A stretch of 64,000 nucleotides of DNA from JBBPZK01 sp965219175 (GTDB taxonomy: Bacteria > Actinomycetota > Rubrobacteria > Rubrobacterales > Rubrobacteraceae), in contig CBDCNI010000001.1 of NCBI GenBank assembly GCA_965219175.1, positions 2,418,001 to 2,482,000 of the forward strand, in the 5' to 3' direction. Both the position numbers and the translations under genes were made by a program. Shown in pieces: positions 50,014 through 59,450 of the stretch (its first letter is position 1; every line of letters starts with the position of its first letter). The notes under the pieces are model-generated. The model searched no databases, was not told where the DNA came from, and was given only the letters and a program-made list of their open reading frames with translations.

Positions 50014-51081
50014 CTATACACTGATTTCTCCCAGGGACTTTATCTCTTCGTCGGAGCATCCGGCTTCGCGGAGTGGTTGGATCACGTCCCGCTCCAAATC
50101 CGGGACGTAGCAGCAGATCAGAGAAGCTTCGTCATCATCAGGCACGATATTTACTTCTCCGATAGACGCTGGCAGGATGCACGACTCCCCGACGTCTAGC
50201 CTCTCCTCCCCACCCTCGTACTCCAGGCTCACCGAACCGCCGACGCAGGAGAGCGTCGCGCAGCGCCCCGGATGAGACGGCTCGATGTATCGCTCGGAGA
50301 GCGTCCAACGTTCGAGGGCGAAATGAGGCCCGGCGCAACACAGAACGCGGCGGTTCGCCCCATCCTCCAGGATGAGGCCGGGGTTGGGCCGCGGTTTGAA
50401 ATCCGTTTTCAGTTCGTCGAGGGCGGCGTTTATGTTCGCATCCCAGGTCTCCTCGTCTAGCTGGTTACCGTAGAGGTCTTCGGGGATTACGAACTGGCCG
50501 AGGTCCGAAGTCTGTTGGATCTCGAAGATGAGGGTGTCGGGGCCGAAAGCGTGGATGACGCCGCCCGGCACGTACACGGTGTCGCCCGCCCGGATCGGAT
50601 ACCGGAACATCACGGCGTCGTAGTCTTTTCTCTTGAACGCGTCGAAGAGGTCTTCCCGGCCGAAGCCGTCTTTCACACCGGCCAGGATCGTCGCGTCTTC
50701 GGCGGCTTGGAGGATGTGCCAGGCTTCGCTCTTGCCGTGCGGCTCGCCATGTTTGTCGCGGGCGGTCTCGTCGTCGGCGTGGAGGTGGACCGGGAGCATG
50801 TGGGTGGCGTCGAGGAACTTGCCGAGCAGCGGGAAGTCCGGTCCGTGCCAGCCTTTTCCGACGAACTCATCCGGGTGTTCGGTGACGAGGTCGTGGATGA
50901 GGCGTCCTTTGTAAGGGCCGTTGGTAATGCTCTCCCTCGCCTCCCGGTAGTCGCTGATCTCCCAGGTTTCGGCGATTACACCTTCCGGCAGCTCTTTCTT
51001 GCCGATAAGTTCGGGGATCCTACGCCCACCGAAAGCGTAGTCTCGGACGTGATAGGTCGGCTTTATCGGGTACGCTTCCAT
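50014..51081 (-). CDS. manA: Type I mannose-6-phosphate isomerase
   Basis: Cupin-fold zinc isomerase of 355 residues interconverting mannose 6-phosphate and fructose 6-phosphate. Zinc ligands are in LPVHLHADDETA (His) and HGKSEAWHIL (Glu), and a further His in YVPGGVIHAFGPDTLIFEIQQTSD is the late family signature. The C-terminal cupin half follows. It is divergent from the FGGY kinase gene and precedes the PfkB kinase. Confidence 0.9.
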   Translation of the reverse strand: MEAYPIKPTYHVRDYAFGGRRIPELIGKKELPEGVIAETWEISDYREARESITNGPYKGRLIHDLVTEHPDEFVGKGWHGPDFPLLGKFLDATHMLPVHLHADDETARDKHGEPHGKSEAWHILQAAEDATILAGVKDGFGREDLFDAFKRKDYDAVMFRYPIRAGDTVYVPGGVIHAFGPDTLIFEIQQTSDLGQFVIPEDLYGNQLDEETWDANINAALDELKTDFKPRPNPGLILEDGANRRVLCCAGPHFALERWTLSERYIEPSHPGRCATLSCVGGSVSLEYEGGEERLDVGESCILPASIGEVNIVPDDDEASLICCYVPDLERDVIQPLREAGCSDEEIKSLGEISV

Positions 51082-51246
51082 TTCACTACTCCTCGGATCG
51101 AACCGTTTTCTCCCACCGCAAGCCTACTTTACGATGCTGCGCGGCTGCTGTAAAGTGACCGGGACGCGAGGAGAACCGTGGGGACGGTGGAGCCGGGGGT
51201 GTCCCGTAAAAGGTCGCTCCCGGCGGTTTTCGAGAGGAAGGACCTT

Positions 51247-52710
51247 ATGCTACTCGGCATAGACGTGGGTACGACCAACGTAAAAGCGTGCGCCTACGAC
51301 GTAGAAGGTTCCCTCCTCTGCTGCGCCAAACGCCCGATGCCGACCACAAGAATCAACGGTGGCGCCGAGTACGACGCGCGGGACCTGGAGCGTGTTGCGT
51401 TCGAGGCTGCCCGCGAAGCGATAGAGAGAGCCGGGCCGCCGGAGGCGATAGGCATTTCGGGCATGGCCGAGTCGGGGTTCCTGATCGGGAGCGCAGGCGG
51501 TCCCCTCTCCCCCGCCATCGCCTGGTTCGACCGGCGCACGGTCCCGCAAGCCGTCCGCTGGAAGGATCGCCTCCCCGCGCGCGAGCTATTCGCCCGCACC
51601 GGGCTCCGCAGCGCCCCACTTTCCACGGCGAGCAAATTGGAGTGGGTCCGGGAAAACCAGCCGGACGTGTGGAAGGAATCCCGCGCCTGGCTCGGGATGT
51701 CCGAATACCTCGTCTTCCGCATGACCGGAGAGAGCGGAACCGACCCCTCCCTAGCGTGCCGAACGATGCTCTTCGACGTCGCCGGCGGTGAATGGGACAG
51801 GGAATTGTGCGAGCTCGCCGGCGTCCCCGTAGAGACGCTGCCGCCGATCCTGCCAGCGGGCGCTCCGTCCGGCAAACTCTCGAAAGAGGCGGCCGGGAAA
51901 CTCTCCGCCCCGGCCGGCGTCCCGGTCGCTGTGTGCGGCCACGACCACGTATGCGGGGCTTTCGGAGCTGGTGCGGCCTCCCCCGGCGACGTACTCGACT
52001 CCATCGGCACGGCCGAGGCGTGCCTGCTGACCCTCCCGGAGCCATCTCTGGATAGAGCCGGTTACGAACTGGGGCTCCCCGTCGGTTGTCACGTAGCGCC
52101 GGGCCGCTACTACGTCGCAGCGACAGTACCGGAGTCCGGCGGGCTCGTGGGATGGCTCCTCCAACTATTAGAAGGAGACGAGCAAGACCTCGCCCGCTGG
52201 ACCGAGGACGCGGCGGCCCTCACTCCAGGAGAAGGCGGGGTATGTCTGCCCACCTTAAACGAAGAGGACGGCGGCGTCGTGTTCTCATCCCTCGGTAGCG
52301 AAAGCCGCGCCGGGCATCTCCTGCGGGCGGTACTGGAGGGCCTGACTCTGGAGGTCCAATTCTCGCTCGAAAAAGCCCTAAAAGCAACGGGCGCAGCCCC
52401 GGAAGCCATAACCCTGGTCGGAGGAGGCGCGAGGAACCGTCTGTGGAGCCAGTTAAAAGCAGACACTTCCAACCTCCCGGTTCGCGTGGTGGAGGAACCG
52501 GAGTGCGTGGCACGCGGGGCCGCCCTGCTCGCGGGTGTCGGGGCGGGCATCTTCCCGGATGTGAATTCCGTACCCGGCGCAAGCTCGATCCTGGCGACGA
52601 TGGAGCCGTCCGGAGAATACGACGAGTACAGACGGATCTACCAAAAACTTCACCGCCCTCTACGCGAGCACATCCGGCAGGAGAGCGACACCGCCCGGAA
52701 GCAAGGATAG
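51247..52710 (+). CDS. FGGY-family carbohydrate kinase
   Basis: Sugar kinase of 487 residues. LGIDVGTTNVKACAYD is the phosphate-1 motif, AIAWFDRRT lies in the substrate region, CGHDHVCGAFGAG follows, and GGGARNRLWSQLKADTSNLPVRV is the adenosine motif of the C-terminal domain. Xylulokinase, gluconokinase and others share this pattern, so the sugar is not set. The ATG at 51247 follows AGGAAGG; the longer GTG frame from 51178 has a tail unlike the family. First gene of a plus-strand sugar cluster. Confidence 0.92.
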   Translation: MLLGIDVGTTNVKACAYDVEGSLLCCAKRPMPTTRINGGAEYDARDLERVAFEAAREAIERAGPPEAIGISGMAESGFLIGSAGGPLSPAIAWFDRRTVPQAVRWKDRLPARELFARTGLRSAPLSTASKLEWVRENQPDVWKESRAWLGMSEYLVFRMTGESGTDPSLACRTMLFDVAGGEWDRELCELAGVPVETLPPILPAGAPSGKLSKEAAGKLSAPAGVPVAVCGHDHVCGAFGAGAASPGDVLDSIGTAEACLLTLPEPSLDRAGYELGLPVGCHVAPGRYYVAATVPESGGLVGWLLQLLEGDEQDLARWTEDAAALTPGEGGVCLPTLNEEDGGVVFSSLGSESRAGHLLRAVLEGLTLEVQFSLEKALKATGAAPEAITLVGGGARNRLWSQLKADTSNLPVRVVEEPECVARGAALLAGVGAGIFPDVNSVPGASSILATMEPSGEYDEYRRIYQKLHRPLREHIRQESDTARKQG

Positions 52711-52900
52711 AGGCCGTTCTTGTTTGCCTTTCCGGGGATTGAGGGAGTAAGATCAGGCAGGGTCGGAAGGTGACATATGTCGGGTCTGCCCGTCCCAGAG
52801 TCTGGCGGCAAGTACAGCCGGTTCGTATACGTCGACGCTGTCTCGGTGACAGCCCATCCGACGGTTATTTGGGGGCCTGAAAACGTGCGTGGGAGGGAAT
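52711..52900 (+). other. Structured-looking leader before the isomerase gene
   Basis: About 190 bases. A segment near 52757-52793 has GGCAG...CTGCC arms around a GGAA-containing loop and the palindrome GACATATGTC. It superficially recalls SRP RNA but lacks the conserved GCAG element. No riboswitch class could be matched. Confidence 0.3.
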
Positions 52901-53905
52901 GTGGCTAGATCTATAACTCTTTTTACGGGACAGTGGGCGGACTTGCCGCTGGAGGAACTGGCGGAGAAGGCCGCCCGCTGGGGTTTTGACGGCCTGGAAT
53001 TGGCCTGCTGGGGCGACCACTTCGACGTGCGGGCCGCGCTCGAGGACGATGGTTACGTCGGGCGCAAGCGGGAGCTGTTAGAGAGTCACGGACTCGGATG
53101 CTGGACCATAAGCAACCACCTCGTCGGCCAAGCCGTCTGCGACCATCCTATAGACGAGCGCCACCGGGGCATCCTGCCGCCGAGAATCTGGGGAGACGGC
53201 GACCCCGAGGGCGTCAGGACGCGAGCAGCCGAGGAGATGAAGGATACCGCGCGTGCCGCCGCCAGGTTCGGCGTCGAGACGGTGGCCGGGTTTACCGGAT
53301 CGAGCATCTGGCACACCCTCGCCGGTTTTCCGCCCGTTCCCCCGGAGATGATCGAACGCGGATACCAGGACTTCGCCGAACGATGGAACCCTATTATCGA
53401 CGTGTTCGACGAGGTCGGGGTCCGCTTCGCGCTAGAGGTACACCCGTCGGAGATCGCCTACGACTTCTGGACCACGCGCCGGACGCTCGACGCCGTAGAC
53501 AACCGGCCCGGCTTCGGGCTCAACTTCGACCCGAGCCACTTCAACTGGCAGTTCCTAGACCCGCTCGCTTTTATCCAGGAGTACGCGGAGCGTATCTATC
53601 ACGCCCACTGCAAAGAGTCCGAACGGAACCTCGACGGTCGTAACGGCGTGCTCGCCAGCCACCTTCCCTTCGGCGACCTCCGGCGCGGCTGGGACTTCGT
53701 CTCCGTGGGCCACGGCTCGGTGCCGTTCGAACGCATCCTGCGCGCCCTGAACGCCGTTGGTTACGGAGGTCCGCTCTCCGTCGAGTGGGAAGACGCGGGC
53801 ATGGACCGCGAGTTCGGAGCCCCCGAAGCGCTCCAGTACCTCCGGCGACTCGACTTCGAACCCTCCACCCAGGCTTTCGACGCCGCTTTCGCCTCCGAAG
53901 AGTAG
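52901..53905 (+). CDS. TIM-barrel sugar phosphate isomerase/epimerase
   Basis: Xylose isomerase-like AP2Ec family, 334 residues from GTG 52901, which is five bases after GGGAGGG (GTG 52889 is less well placed). Metal-site segments are FALEVHPSEIAYD (Glu), GLNFDPSHFNWQ (Asp, His), RIYHAHCKESE (His) and LSVEWEDAGMD (Glu). Such proteins interconvert keto-sugars or inositol intermediates. Position between a sugar kinase and a Gfo/Idh/MocA dehydrogenase suggests a shared catabolic path. Confidence 0.88.
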   Translation: MARSITLFTGQWADLPLEELAEKAARWGFDGLELACWGDHFDVRAALEDDGYVGRKRELLESHGLGCWTISNHLVGQAVCDHPIDERHRGILPPRIWGDGDPEGVRTRAAEEMKDTARAAARFGVETVAGFTGSSIWHTLAGFPPVPPEMIERGYQDFAERWNPIIDVFDEVGVRFALEVHPSEIAYDFWTTRRTLDAVDNRPGFGLNFDPSHFNWQFLDPLAFIQEYAERIYHAHCKESERNLDGRNGVLASHLPFGDLRRGWDFVSVGHGSVPFERILRALNAVGYGGPLSVEWEDAGMDREFGAPEALQYLRRLDFEPSTQAFDAAFASEE

Positions 53906-53918
53906 GGAGATAACAGAG

Positions 53919-55055
53919 ATGGAGAAGAGTGAGATCGGGGTCGGGCTTATCGGCTACAAGTTCATGGGCAGGACCCACTCAAACGCCTACCGTCAGGTCG
54001 CCCGCTTTTTCGACGTAGACCTCATCCCACGGATGCGGGCCATCTGCGGCCGAAATGAACCGGCGGTCAGGCAAGCGGCGGACACCCTGGGCTGGGAGGG
54101 CTACGAGACCGACTACCATCGCCTCATCGAACGCGATGACATAGACCTGGTGGACATCTCGACACCCGGTAACTCCCACGAGGAACTGGCGCTGGCGGCG
54201 ATAGAGGCAGGCAAACACGTCTTCTGCGAGAAGCCGCTGGCGAACACTCTGGAAGAAGCCCGGCGGATGCGCGACGCGGCTGAAAAGGCAGACGTCATCA
54301 ACGTGGTCAACTTCAACTACCGGAAGGTTCCGGCCGTGGCGCTGGCGAAGAAGCTCGTGGAAGAGGGTCGTCTCGGTGAGATCCGTCACTGGCGGGCCGT
54401 CTACCTGCAGGACTTCATCCTCGACCCGGAGTTCCCGCTGATCTGGCGCTTGCAGAGAGAGAAGGCCGGCTCCGGCGCTCTCGGGGACATAGGGGCGCAC
54501 GTAGTAGACCTAGCCCACCACATCATAGGCCCAATCTCCAGAGTCGTTGGAAGCACCGAGACCTTCATAAAAGAAAGGCCCCTGGAAGAGTCGGGCGGGG
54601 CTGAGACCGGAAGAGTAACCGTGGATGACGCGGCGATGTTCCTGGCCCATTTCGAGAACGGGGCGACGGGTACCTTCGAGGCGACGCGGCTCGCGGCCGG
54701 CAGGAAGAACCGCAACTCGTTCGAGATCAACGGTTCCGAGGGAAGTCTGGTCTTCGATCTGGAGCGTATGAACGAGCTCGAAGTGTACTTCGTGGAGGAG
54801 TCGGAGACGGCGGGATTTCGGCGGGTGATAGTGACCGAGCCGGATCACCCCTACGCCGGGGCGTGGTGGCCGCCGGGACACATAATCGGCTACGAGCACA
54901 CCTTCGTACACGCCGTAAAAGACCTGCTGGATGGAATAGCGGTTGGAAAGAACCCCTCGCCGAGCTTCGAAGACGGCTACCGATGCCAGGCAGTCCTGGA
55001 CGCCGTGGAACGCAGCGCCCGGAGTGGAAGCTGGACGGAGCCGGAAGGGACCTAA
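53919..55055 (+). CDS. Gfo/Idh/MocA-family oxidoreductase
   Basis: NAD(P)-dependent sugar or inositol dehydrogenase family, 378 residues. VGLIGYKFMGRTHSNAYRQV is the N-terminal Rossmann glycine motif, VFCEKPLANT is the conserved EKP segment, and GSGALGDIGAHVVDLAHHIIG supplies the catalytic D-x3-H type motif. ATG 53919 lies 13 bases after the isomerase stop. Substrate unknown. It appears to be the third member of the plus-strand sugar cluster; no transporter is encoded nearby. Confidence 0.91.
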   Translation: MEKSEIGVGLIGYKFMGRTHSNAYRQVARFFDVDLIPRMRAICGRNEPAVRQAADTLGWEGYETDYHRLIERDDIDLVDISTPGNSHEELALAAIEAGKHVFCEKPLANTLEEARRMRDAAEKADVINVVNFNYRKVPAVALAKKLVEEGRLGEIRHWRAVYLQDFILDPEFPLIWRLQREKAGSGALGDIGAHVVDLAHHIIGPISRVVGSTETFIKERPLEESGGAETGRVTVDDAAMFLAHFENGATGTFEATRLAAGRKNRNSFEINGSEGSLVFDLERMNELEVYFVEESETAGFRRVIVTEPDHPYAGAWWPPGHIIGYEHTFVHAVKDLLDGIAVGKNPSPSFEDGYRCQAVLDAVERSARSGSWTEPEGT

Positions 55056-55145
55056 ATAAAGCCGATCCAGCAATCCCGACGCGGATATTTTTAGGAAGAC
55101 CAGGAGAAAGACAAACGGCCTATAGAAGGTCCGGCAGGGTGGGCG

Positions 55146-56771
55146 GTGGAGATGTACCATCCGGGCGTGGCGAATGTTCTGAGATCCATGCTCTCCATTT
55201 CCGGGGCTACCGCGCTCTCGCGGGTTACCGGATATGCCCGAACGTTTGTCCAGGCGGCGGTTATCGGGACCGGCGGAAGGGTGGCGGAAGCTTACACTTA
55301 CTCGAACACGCTGCCCAACCAGGTCTACGAACTGTTCATGGGCGGGCTTTTGTCCTCCATCTTCATCCCGTTGCTCATCGAACGCCTCACCCACCATGGA
55401 GAGGACGACGCCCGCCGCCTCACGAGCGCGCTCGTTACCTTGATAGTACCTTTCCTTTGCGTGGTCGCGCTCTTCGGTATCCTGTTCGCCTCACCACTCA
55501 TAAACGTCGTAACCGACTGGAAGGGCTCCCCGAAGCTCTCGCCGGAGGAGGCGAAAAGGACGACGGAGCTCGCGGTCCTGCTGTTTCGGGTGTTCGCGCT
55601 CCAGATCCTCTTCTACGGCATCGGCGCGCTGGCGATGGGAATTCTGAACTCCCACAGGCGCTTCTTGCTACCGGCTCTCGCTCCGGTCCTCAACAACCTG
55701 CTGGTTATAGCCTCCTTCGGCGCCTACGCCCTGCTCGTGAGCACCAGGACCGAAACCGCGATCTATGTCCTGGCCTTCGGCACCACGCTCGGGGTCGGGC
55801 TGATGTCTCTCGTGCTACTGCCGGCGGTCTGGCGGCTCGGCTACAGGCCGCATCTCGTCTACGATCACCCTTCACTGCTCCCCGCCGTCCGGCTCGCAGG
55901 TCCGATGTTCGTCTTCGTTGCGGCTTCTGTCGGCGTTCAGGCGGCCGCCAACTATTTCGGTTCTATCTTCAGCGGTGTATCGGACCTGTGGTACGCGTTC
56001 ACTATCTTCTCCCTCCCCTACGGCGTCTTCGTCGTCGCCATCGCAACCGCCCTGATGCCGGAACTTGCCGAGAGGTTCACCCTCGGAGACACGGACGGCT
56101 ATCGCGATACCCTCTCGTTCGGCCTGCGGACCATGACCTTTATAGTGGTGCCGGCCTCGATCGGCATGATCACTCTCTCACAGCCGATAATCGGCCTGCT
56201 CTACGAACACGGCAGGTTCACCTCGAAAGATACGGCGGCGGTCGCCGAGATCCTCACGGCCTACGGGGTCGGCCTGCTCGGCTACGCCGCCTACTTCATC
56301 CTGGTTCGCTCTTTTTACTCCCGCCAAAACACGAGGATACCGGCCGCGCTAAACATCGTACTGCTCGTGCTGTACGTGGTCCTAGGATATGCGCTCTCCC
56401 GGACCTTTGGCATGGGCCTCCCCGGCGTGGCGCTCGGGTTCTCGGCCTCCTACGCGATACTTTCCGTTGCGCTGCTCGCGGCGATGAGGCGGGAGATCAA
56501 AAAGATAAACGGCCGCCGGCTCGCCCTCTCCCTGGCGAAGATCCTCGCGGCGGGCGCTGTTATGTACGCGGTCGCAAACGCGGGTATCGCCTTGCTGGGA
56601 GTTGGGACCAGCACCCCGAATCGCCTACTGATCCTGACACTCGTCGGGAGCGTCTCACTCGCCGCCTACCTCGCCGCAGCGCTACTACTCCGCACCGAGG
56701 AGTTGAGCTCGGCTATCACTTTGCTCAGGAGGCGTTCCGTAAAGGACGCGCGCAAAGAGAGCAGTTCGTAG
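55146..56771 (+). CDS. murJ: Lipid II flippase MurJ/MviN
   Basis: MOP-superfamily flippase of about 541 residues with some 14 membrane segments, moving lipid II across the membrane for peptidoglycan synthesis. The N-terminus contains TALSRVTGYARTFVQAAVIGTG and YTYSNTLPNQVYELFMGGLLSSIFIPLL, a MurJ hallmark. LIGLLYEHGRFTSKDTAAVAEIL-type sequence is present (IIGLLYEHGRF), as in the family. GTG 55146 or ATG 55152 could be the start. A tRNA follows on the other strand. Confidence 0.93.
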   Translation: MEMYHPGVANVLRSMLSISGATALSRVTGYARTFVQAAVIGTGGRVAEAYTYSNTLPNQVYELFMGGLLSSIFIPLLIERLTHHGEDDARRLTSALVTLIVPFLCVVALFGILFASPLINVVTDWKGSPKLSPEEAKRTTELAVLLFRVFALQILFYGIGALAMGILNSHRRFLLPALAPVLNNLLVIASFGAYALLVSTRTETAIYVLAFGTTLGVGLMSLVLLPAVWRLGYRPHLVYDHPSLLPAVRLAGPMFVFVAASVGVQAAANYFGSIFSGVSDLWYAFTIFSLPYGVFVVAIATALMPELAERFTLGDTDGYRDTLSFGLRTMTFIVVPASIGMITLSQPIIGLLYEHGRFTSKDTAAVAEILTAYGVGLLGYAAYFILVRSFYSRQNTRIPAALNIVLLVLYVVLGYALSRTFGMGLPGVALGFSASYAILSVALLAAMRREIKKINGRRLALSLAKILAAGAVMYAVANAGIALLGVGTSTPNRLLILTLVGSVSLAAYLAAALLLRTEELSSAITLLRRRSVKDARKESSS

Positions 56772-56837
56772 AGCTTCACTCCGGGAGCTCTGGCTCGACG
56801 AGAATCATCATCTGACGCGGGAGTACAAAAAGAGGAG

Positions 56838-56910
56838 CGGGCCTGGCAGGATTCGAACCTGCGACACACGGCACCGGAAACCGTTGCTCTATCCCCTGAG
56901 CTACAGGCCC
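56838..56910 (-). tRNA. tRNA-Arg (CCG)
   Basis: Minus-strand cloverleaf: acceptor GGGCCTG/CAGGCCC, D arm GCTC/GAGC, anticodon stem ACGGT/GCCGT (one G-U) with loop TTCCGGT (anticodon CCG), T arm GCAGG-TTCGAAT-CCTGC, discriminator G. Confidence 0.96.
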
Positions 56911-57017
56911 TTTCAAAAGCGAACCGCCCGTAGATGTTACCTTACCGGACGACCACCTTCAATCGGGGCGTGTTGTGAAAACCGAGGCCGGAGCGGTTAA
57001 ACTACGCCGCACCCGAT

Positions 57018-57758
57018 ATGTACACTGTCATCTCCGACATCCACGGCAACTTAGAAGCCCTAGAGGCGGTCCTCCAAAACATGCCCGAAGAGGTTCGGAC
57101 AGTCTACTGTCTGGGTGATGTGATCGGCTACGGTGCGAGCCCGAACGAGTGCTGCGACATCGTCCGGGAGGCTGAGATGCCTACCATCTCCGGCAACCAC
57201 GACCTCGCCGTTACGGACCTTGAGACGGATCTAGCCTGGTTCAACCCTGTAGCAGCCGCAGCAGTCGAGTGGACCCGCGAACACCTGAGCGAGGAGAACG
57301 CCCGGTTTCTGTACAGCAGGCCGCGCACGATGCAGGCGGAAGGCGCGCTCTTTGTCCACGGCTCCGTCCGGGACCCGGACGAGTACATAATCAACATGGC
57401 TTCGGCGCAAGAGAACCTCGAGGTGTTGAAGAGCGAGTTCCCGAATGTCTCGGTCTGCTTTTTCGGACACACCCACGTCAAGACCATCGCCCCTTCGCCC
57501 AACGGGGTCAGAACCGTCAGCGGCGATGACGCGCTCGACCTCAGCTCGAACGGCCCCTACCTGGTGAATCCGGGCTCCGTCGGACAGCCGCGCGACGGCG
57601 ATACCTTCGCCTCCTACGTCCTGGTGGAAGGTAATGACGAGAGCGGTGTGGAAGTGTCCTACCGTTTCGTGGAATACGATATCGAGCGGGCGCAGGAGAA
57701 AATACGGGCGGCCGGGCTGCCTGGGATGCTGGCCGACCGTCTGGGCGCGGGACGCTAG
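57018..57758 (+). CDS. Calcineurin-like metallophosphoesterase
   Basis: Protein of 246 residues with the full metal motif series: ISDIHGNLEAL (D-x-H), YCLGDVIGYGASPNECC (GD), ISGNHD (GNH[D]), LFVHGSVRD (H), and CFFGHTHV (GHxH). This is the two-metal phosphoesterase family related to YfcE/diadenosine phosphatases; substrate unknown. It begins a short operon with a DUF2203 gene and dtd. Confidence 0.92.
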   Translation: MYTVISDIHGNLEALEAVLQNMPEEVRTVYCLGDVIGYGASPNECCDIVREAEMPTISGNHDLAVTDLETDLAWFNPVAAAAVEWTREHLSEENARFLYSRPRTMQAEGALFVHGSVRDPDEYIINMASAQENLEVLKSEFPNVSVCFFGHTHVKTIAPSPNGVRTVSGDDALDLSSNGPYLVNPGSVGQPRDGDTFASYVLVEGNDESGVEVSYRFVEYDIERAQEKIRAAGLPGMLADRLGAGR

Positions 57759-57776
57759 AGAGCGGTTAGTCAGAGC

Positions 57777-58163
57777 GTGGAGTTCTCTTTTCCAAGGCTC
57801 TTTACCGTGGAGGAAGCGAACGACCTGCTGCCCAGGGTCCAGGCTCTACTGGAGGATGTCGCCTATCATCGAGACGCCATGCGTGAGAAGGCTCCGCATC
57901 TGGAGCCGATCCTGGCGTCTTCTCTTACCAACGGCGGCGGCCGGGTCGGGTCTGAGTACGGGGTCGAGGCTTATAACCTATACCTTGCAGTGCATCGCAT
58001 CCGGGAACTCGGCGTACTCCTAAAAGACCTCGACACGGGACTACTAGATTTTCCCCACGAACGCGACGGCCACGTAGTCTTTCTCTGCTGGCATCCACCC
58101 GAGGAACGGGTCGAATATTGGCACGAGATCGAAGCCGGCTACCAGGGCCGCAAGCCGCTCTAA
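57777..58163 (+). CDS. DUF2203-family protein
   Basis: Protein of 128 residues with the DUF2203 pattern: FTVEEANDLLPRVQALLEDV at the start, a helical middle, and GLLDFPHERDGHVVFLCWHPPEERVEYWHEIEAGYQGRKPL at the end. Function unknown. Lies between the phosphoesterase (18-base gap) and dtd (5-base gap), so it is probably co-transcribed. Confidence 0.88.
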   Translation: MEFSFPRLFTVEEANDLLPRVQALLEDVAYHRDAMREKAPHLEPILASSLTNGGGRVGSEYGVEAYNLYLAVHRIRELGVLLKDLDTGLLDFPHERDGHVVFLCWHPPEERVEYWHEIEAGYQGRKPL

Positions 58164-58168
58164 CCACC

Positions 58169-58609
58169 GTGAAGATAGTCCTCCAACGAGTCGGCAACGC
58201 CTCCGTTTCGGTAGCCGGAGAGGAGATCTCCAGTATAGCCTCCGGACTCCTGCTCCTGGTAGGAATCGCGGCGGGCGACGGAGAACCAGAGGCGGACTGG
58301 CTCGCCACGAAGGTCTCCGGGCTGCGCGTCTTCGCCGACGAAAGCGGCAAGATGAACCGGAGCGTAGTAGAAGCTGGAGGAGCAATCCTAGCCGTCTCCC
58401 AGTTCACCCTGCTGGCTGATACCAGAAAAGGCCGGCGTCCGAGCTTCATAAACGCGGCCCCGCCCGGCGAGGCGGAGCCGCTCTTCGACTACTTCTGCGA
58501 GAGGCTCCGCGAGTCGGGCGTCCGCACGGTAGAGACCGGCCGGTTCGGGGCGATGATGGACGTTACCCTAACCAACGACGGGCCGGTCACGATAGTCCTG
58601 GAGAGGTAG
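58169..58609 (+). CDS. dtd: D-aminoacyl-tRNA deacylase
   Basis: DTD hydrolyses D-amino acids (and Gly) mischarged on tRNA. The 146-residue protein has the start MKIVLQRVGNASVSV, the active-site SQFTLLADTRKGRRPSF, and the cross-subunit NDGPVTIVLER at the end (GP motif). GTG 58169 gives the classical N-terminus. The 3' end overlaps the frameshifted GST gene on the other strand. Confidence 0.94.
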   Translation: MKIVLQRVGNASVSVAGEEISSIASGLLLLVGIAAGDGEPEADWLATKVSGLRVFADESGKMNRSVVEAGGAILAVSQFTLLADTRKGRRPSFINAAPPGEAEPLFDYFCERLRESGVRTVETGRFGAMMDVTLTNDGPVTIVLER

Positions 58610-58620
58610 CTTCTCCGGAG

Positions 58621-59329
58621 CTATTCCTTTTCGCTGCTCTTGCCCCCGAAGAGCATCTGGCGATGTTCCTCGTCCATCTCCTCCAGCGGACGGCGAAGCT
58701 CCTTGCCGGTCTCGATGGCGCGTTGTACAGCGGGACGGTTCTTGACGCCCTCGTACCAGCGGCCCAGGTTCGGGAAAGTCTTCCATGCTCTGTCCCTGGT
58801 CGTCGTGGGAGACCAGCCACGGGAAGATGGCGATGTCGGCGATGGTGTACTCATCCCCGGCGAAATATTCCGTGTCCGCGAGGTGGCGGTCCATGACGCC
58901 GTAGAGACGGGCTGCCTCGCTGGTGTAGCGGTCGATAGCGTAGGAGATCTTCTCCGGCGCGTACTTGCGGAAGTGATGGGCCTGGCCGAGCATCGGTCCC
59001 ACGCCGCCCATCTGAAACATAAGCCACTGCAAGACCTTGTACTTCTCGCGCGGTGACTGGGGGAAGAACTTGCCGGTCTTCTCCGCCAGGTAGATCAGGA
59101 TAGCCCCGGACTCAAAAATGGAGATCGGCTCCCCATCCGGCCCCTCCGGGTCCACGATGGCGGGCATCTTGTTGTTAGGGCTGATCTTCAAAAACTCCGG
59201 TTCGTACTGATCACCCTCACCGATGTTAATCGGAACGATATTGTACGGAAGCTCGACTTCCTCTAAAAAGATGGCGGGCTTTTGCCCGTTCGGGGTCGGC
59301 CAGTAGTAGAGATCTATAGGTTGCGCCAC
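58621..59329 (-). pseudogene. Glutathione S-transferase-like gene with one-base frameshift
   Basis: The N-terminal part (MAQPIDLYYWPTPNGQKPAI and on to MPAIVDPEGPDGEPISIFESGAILIYLAEKTG) is a YfcG-type GST thioredoxin-like domain, and DEYTIADIAIFPWLVSHDDQGQSMEDFP starts the final helices. The frame then turns to nonsense and would end at 58568, while the proper family end (NLGRWYEGVKNRPAVQRAIETGKELRRPLEEM and on to a stop at 58621) continues in another frame. Removing one base near 58775-58777 (GACTTTCCC) restores 235 residues. It is either a recent mutation or an assembly error. Confidence 0.85.
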
Positions 59330-59450
59330 GGTTGTTCGCTCCTCTGTCTGTTTCTATCGCTCGATGCCACCCGGATGGTGACTCTCCACAGAGGCTATCA
59401 GAAGCTGAGGGATACGTGGCGCGGCCAATGAGCCTACAACCACAGTTACT

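Noticed and set aside
52750..52830. Possible SRP (4.5S) RNA around a GGAA loop
   Set aside because: The CAGG...GGAAGG words are there, but the conserved GCAG side of the asymmetric loop and a long closing helix are missing, and the context is a sugar cluster. Left as an unexplained leader.
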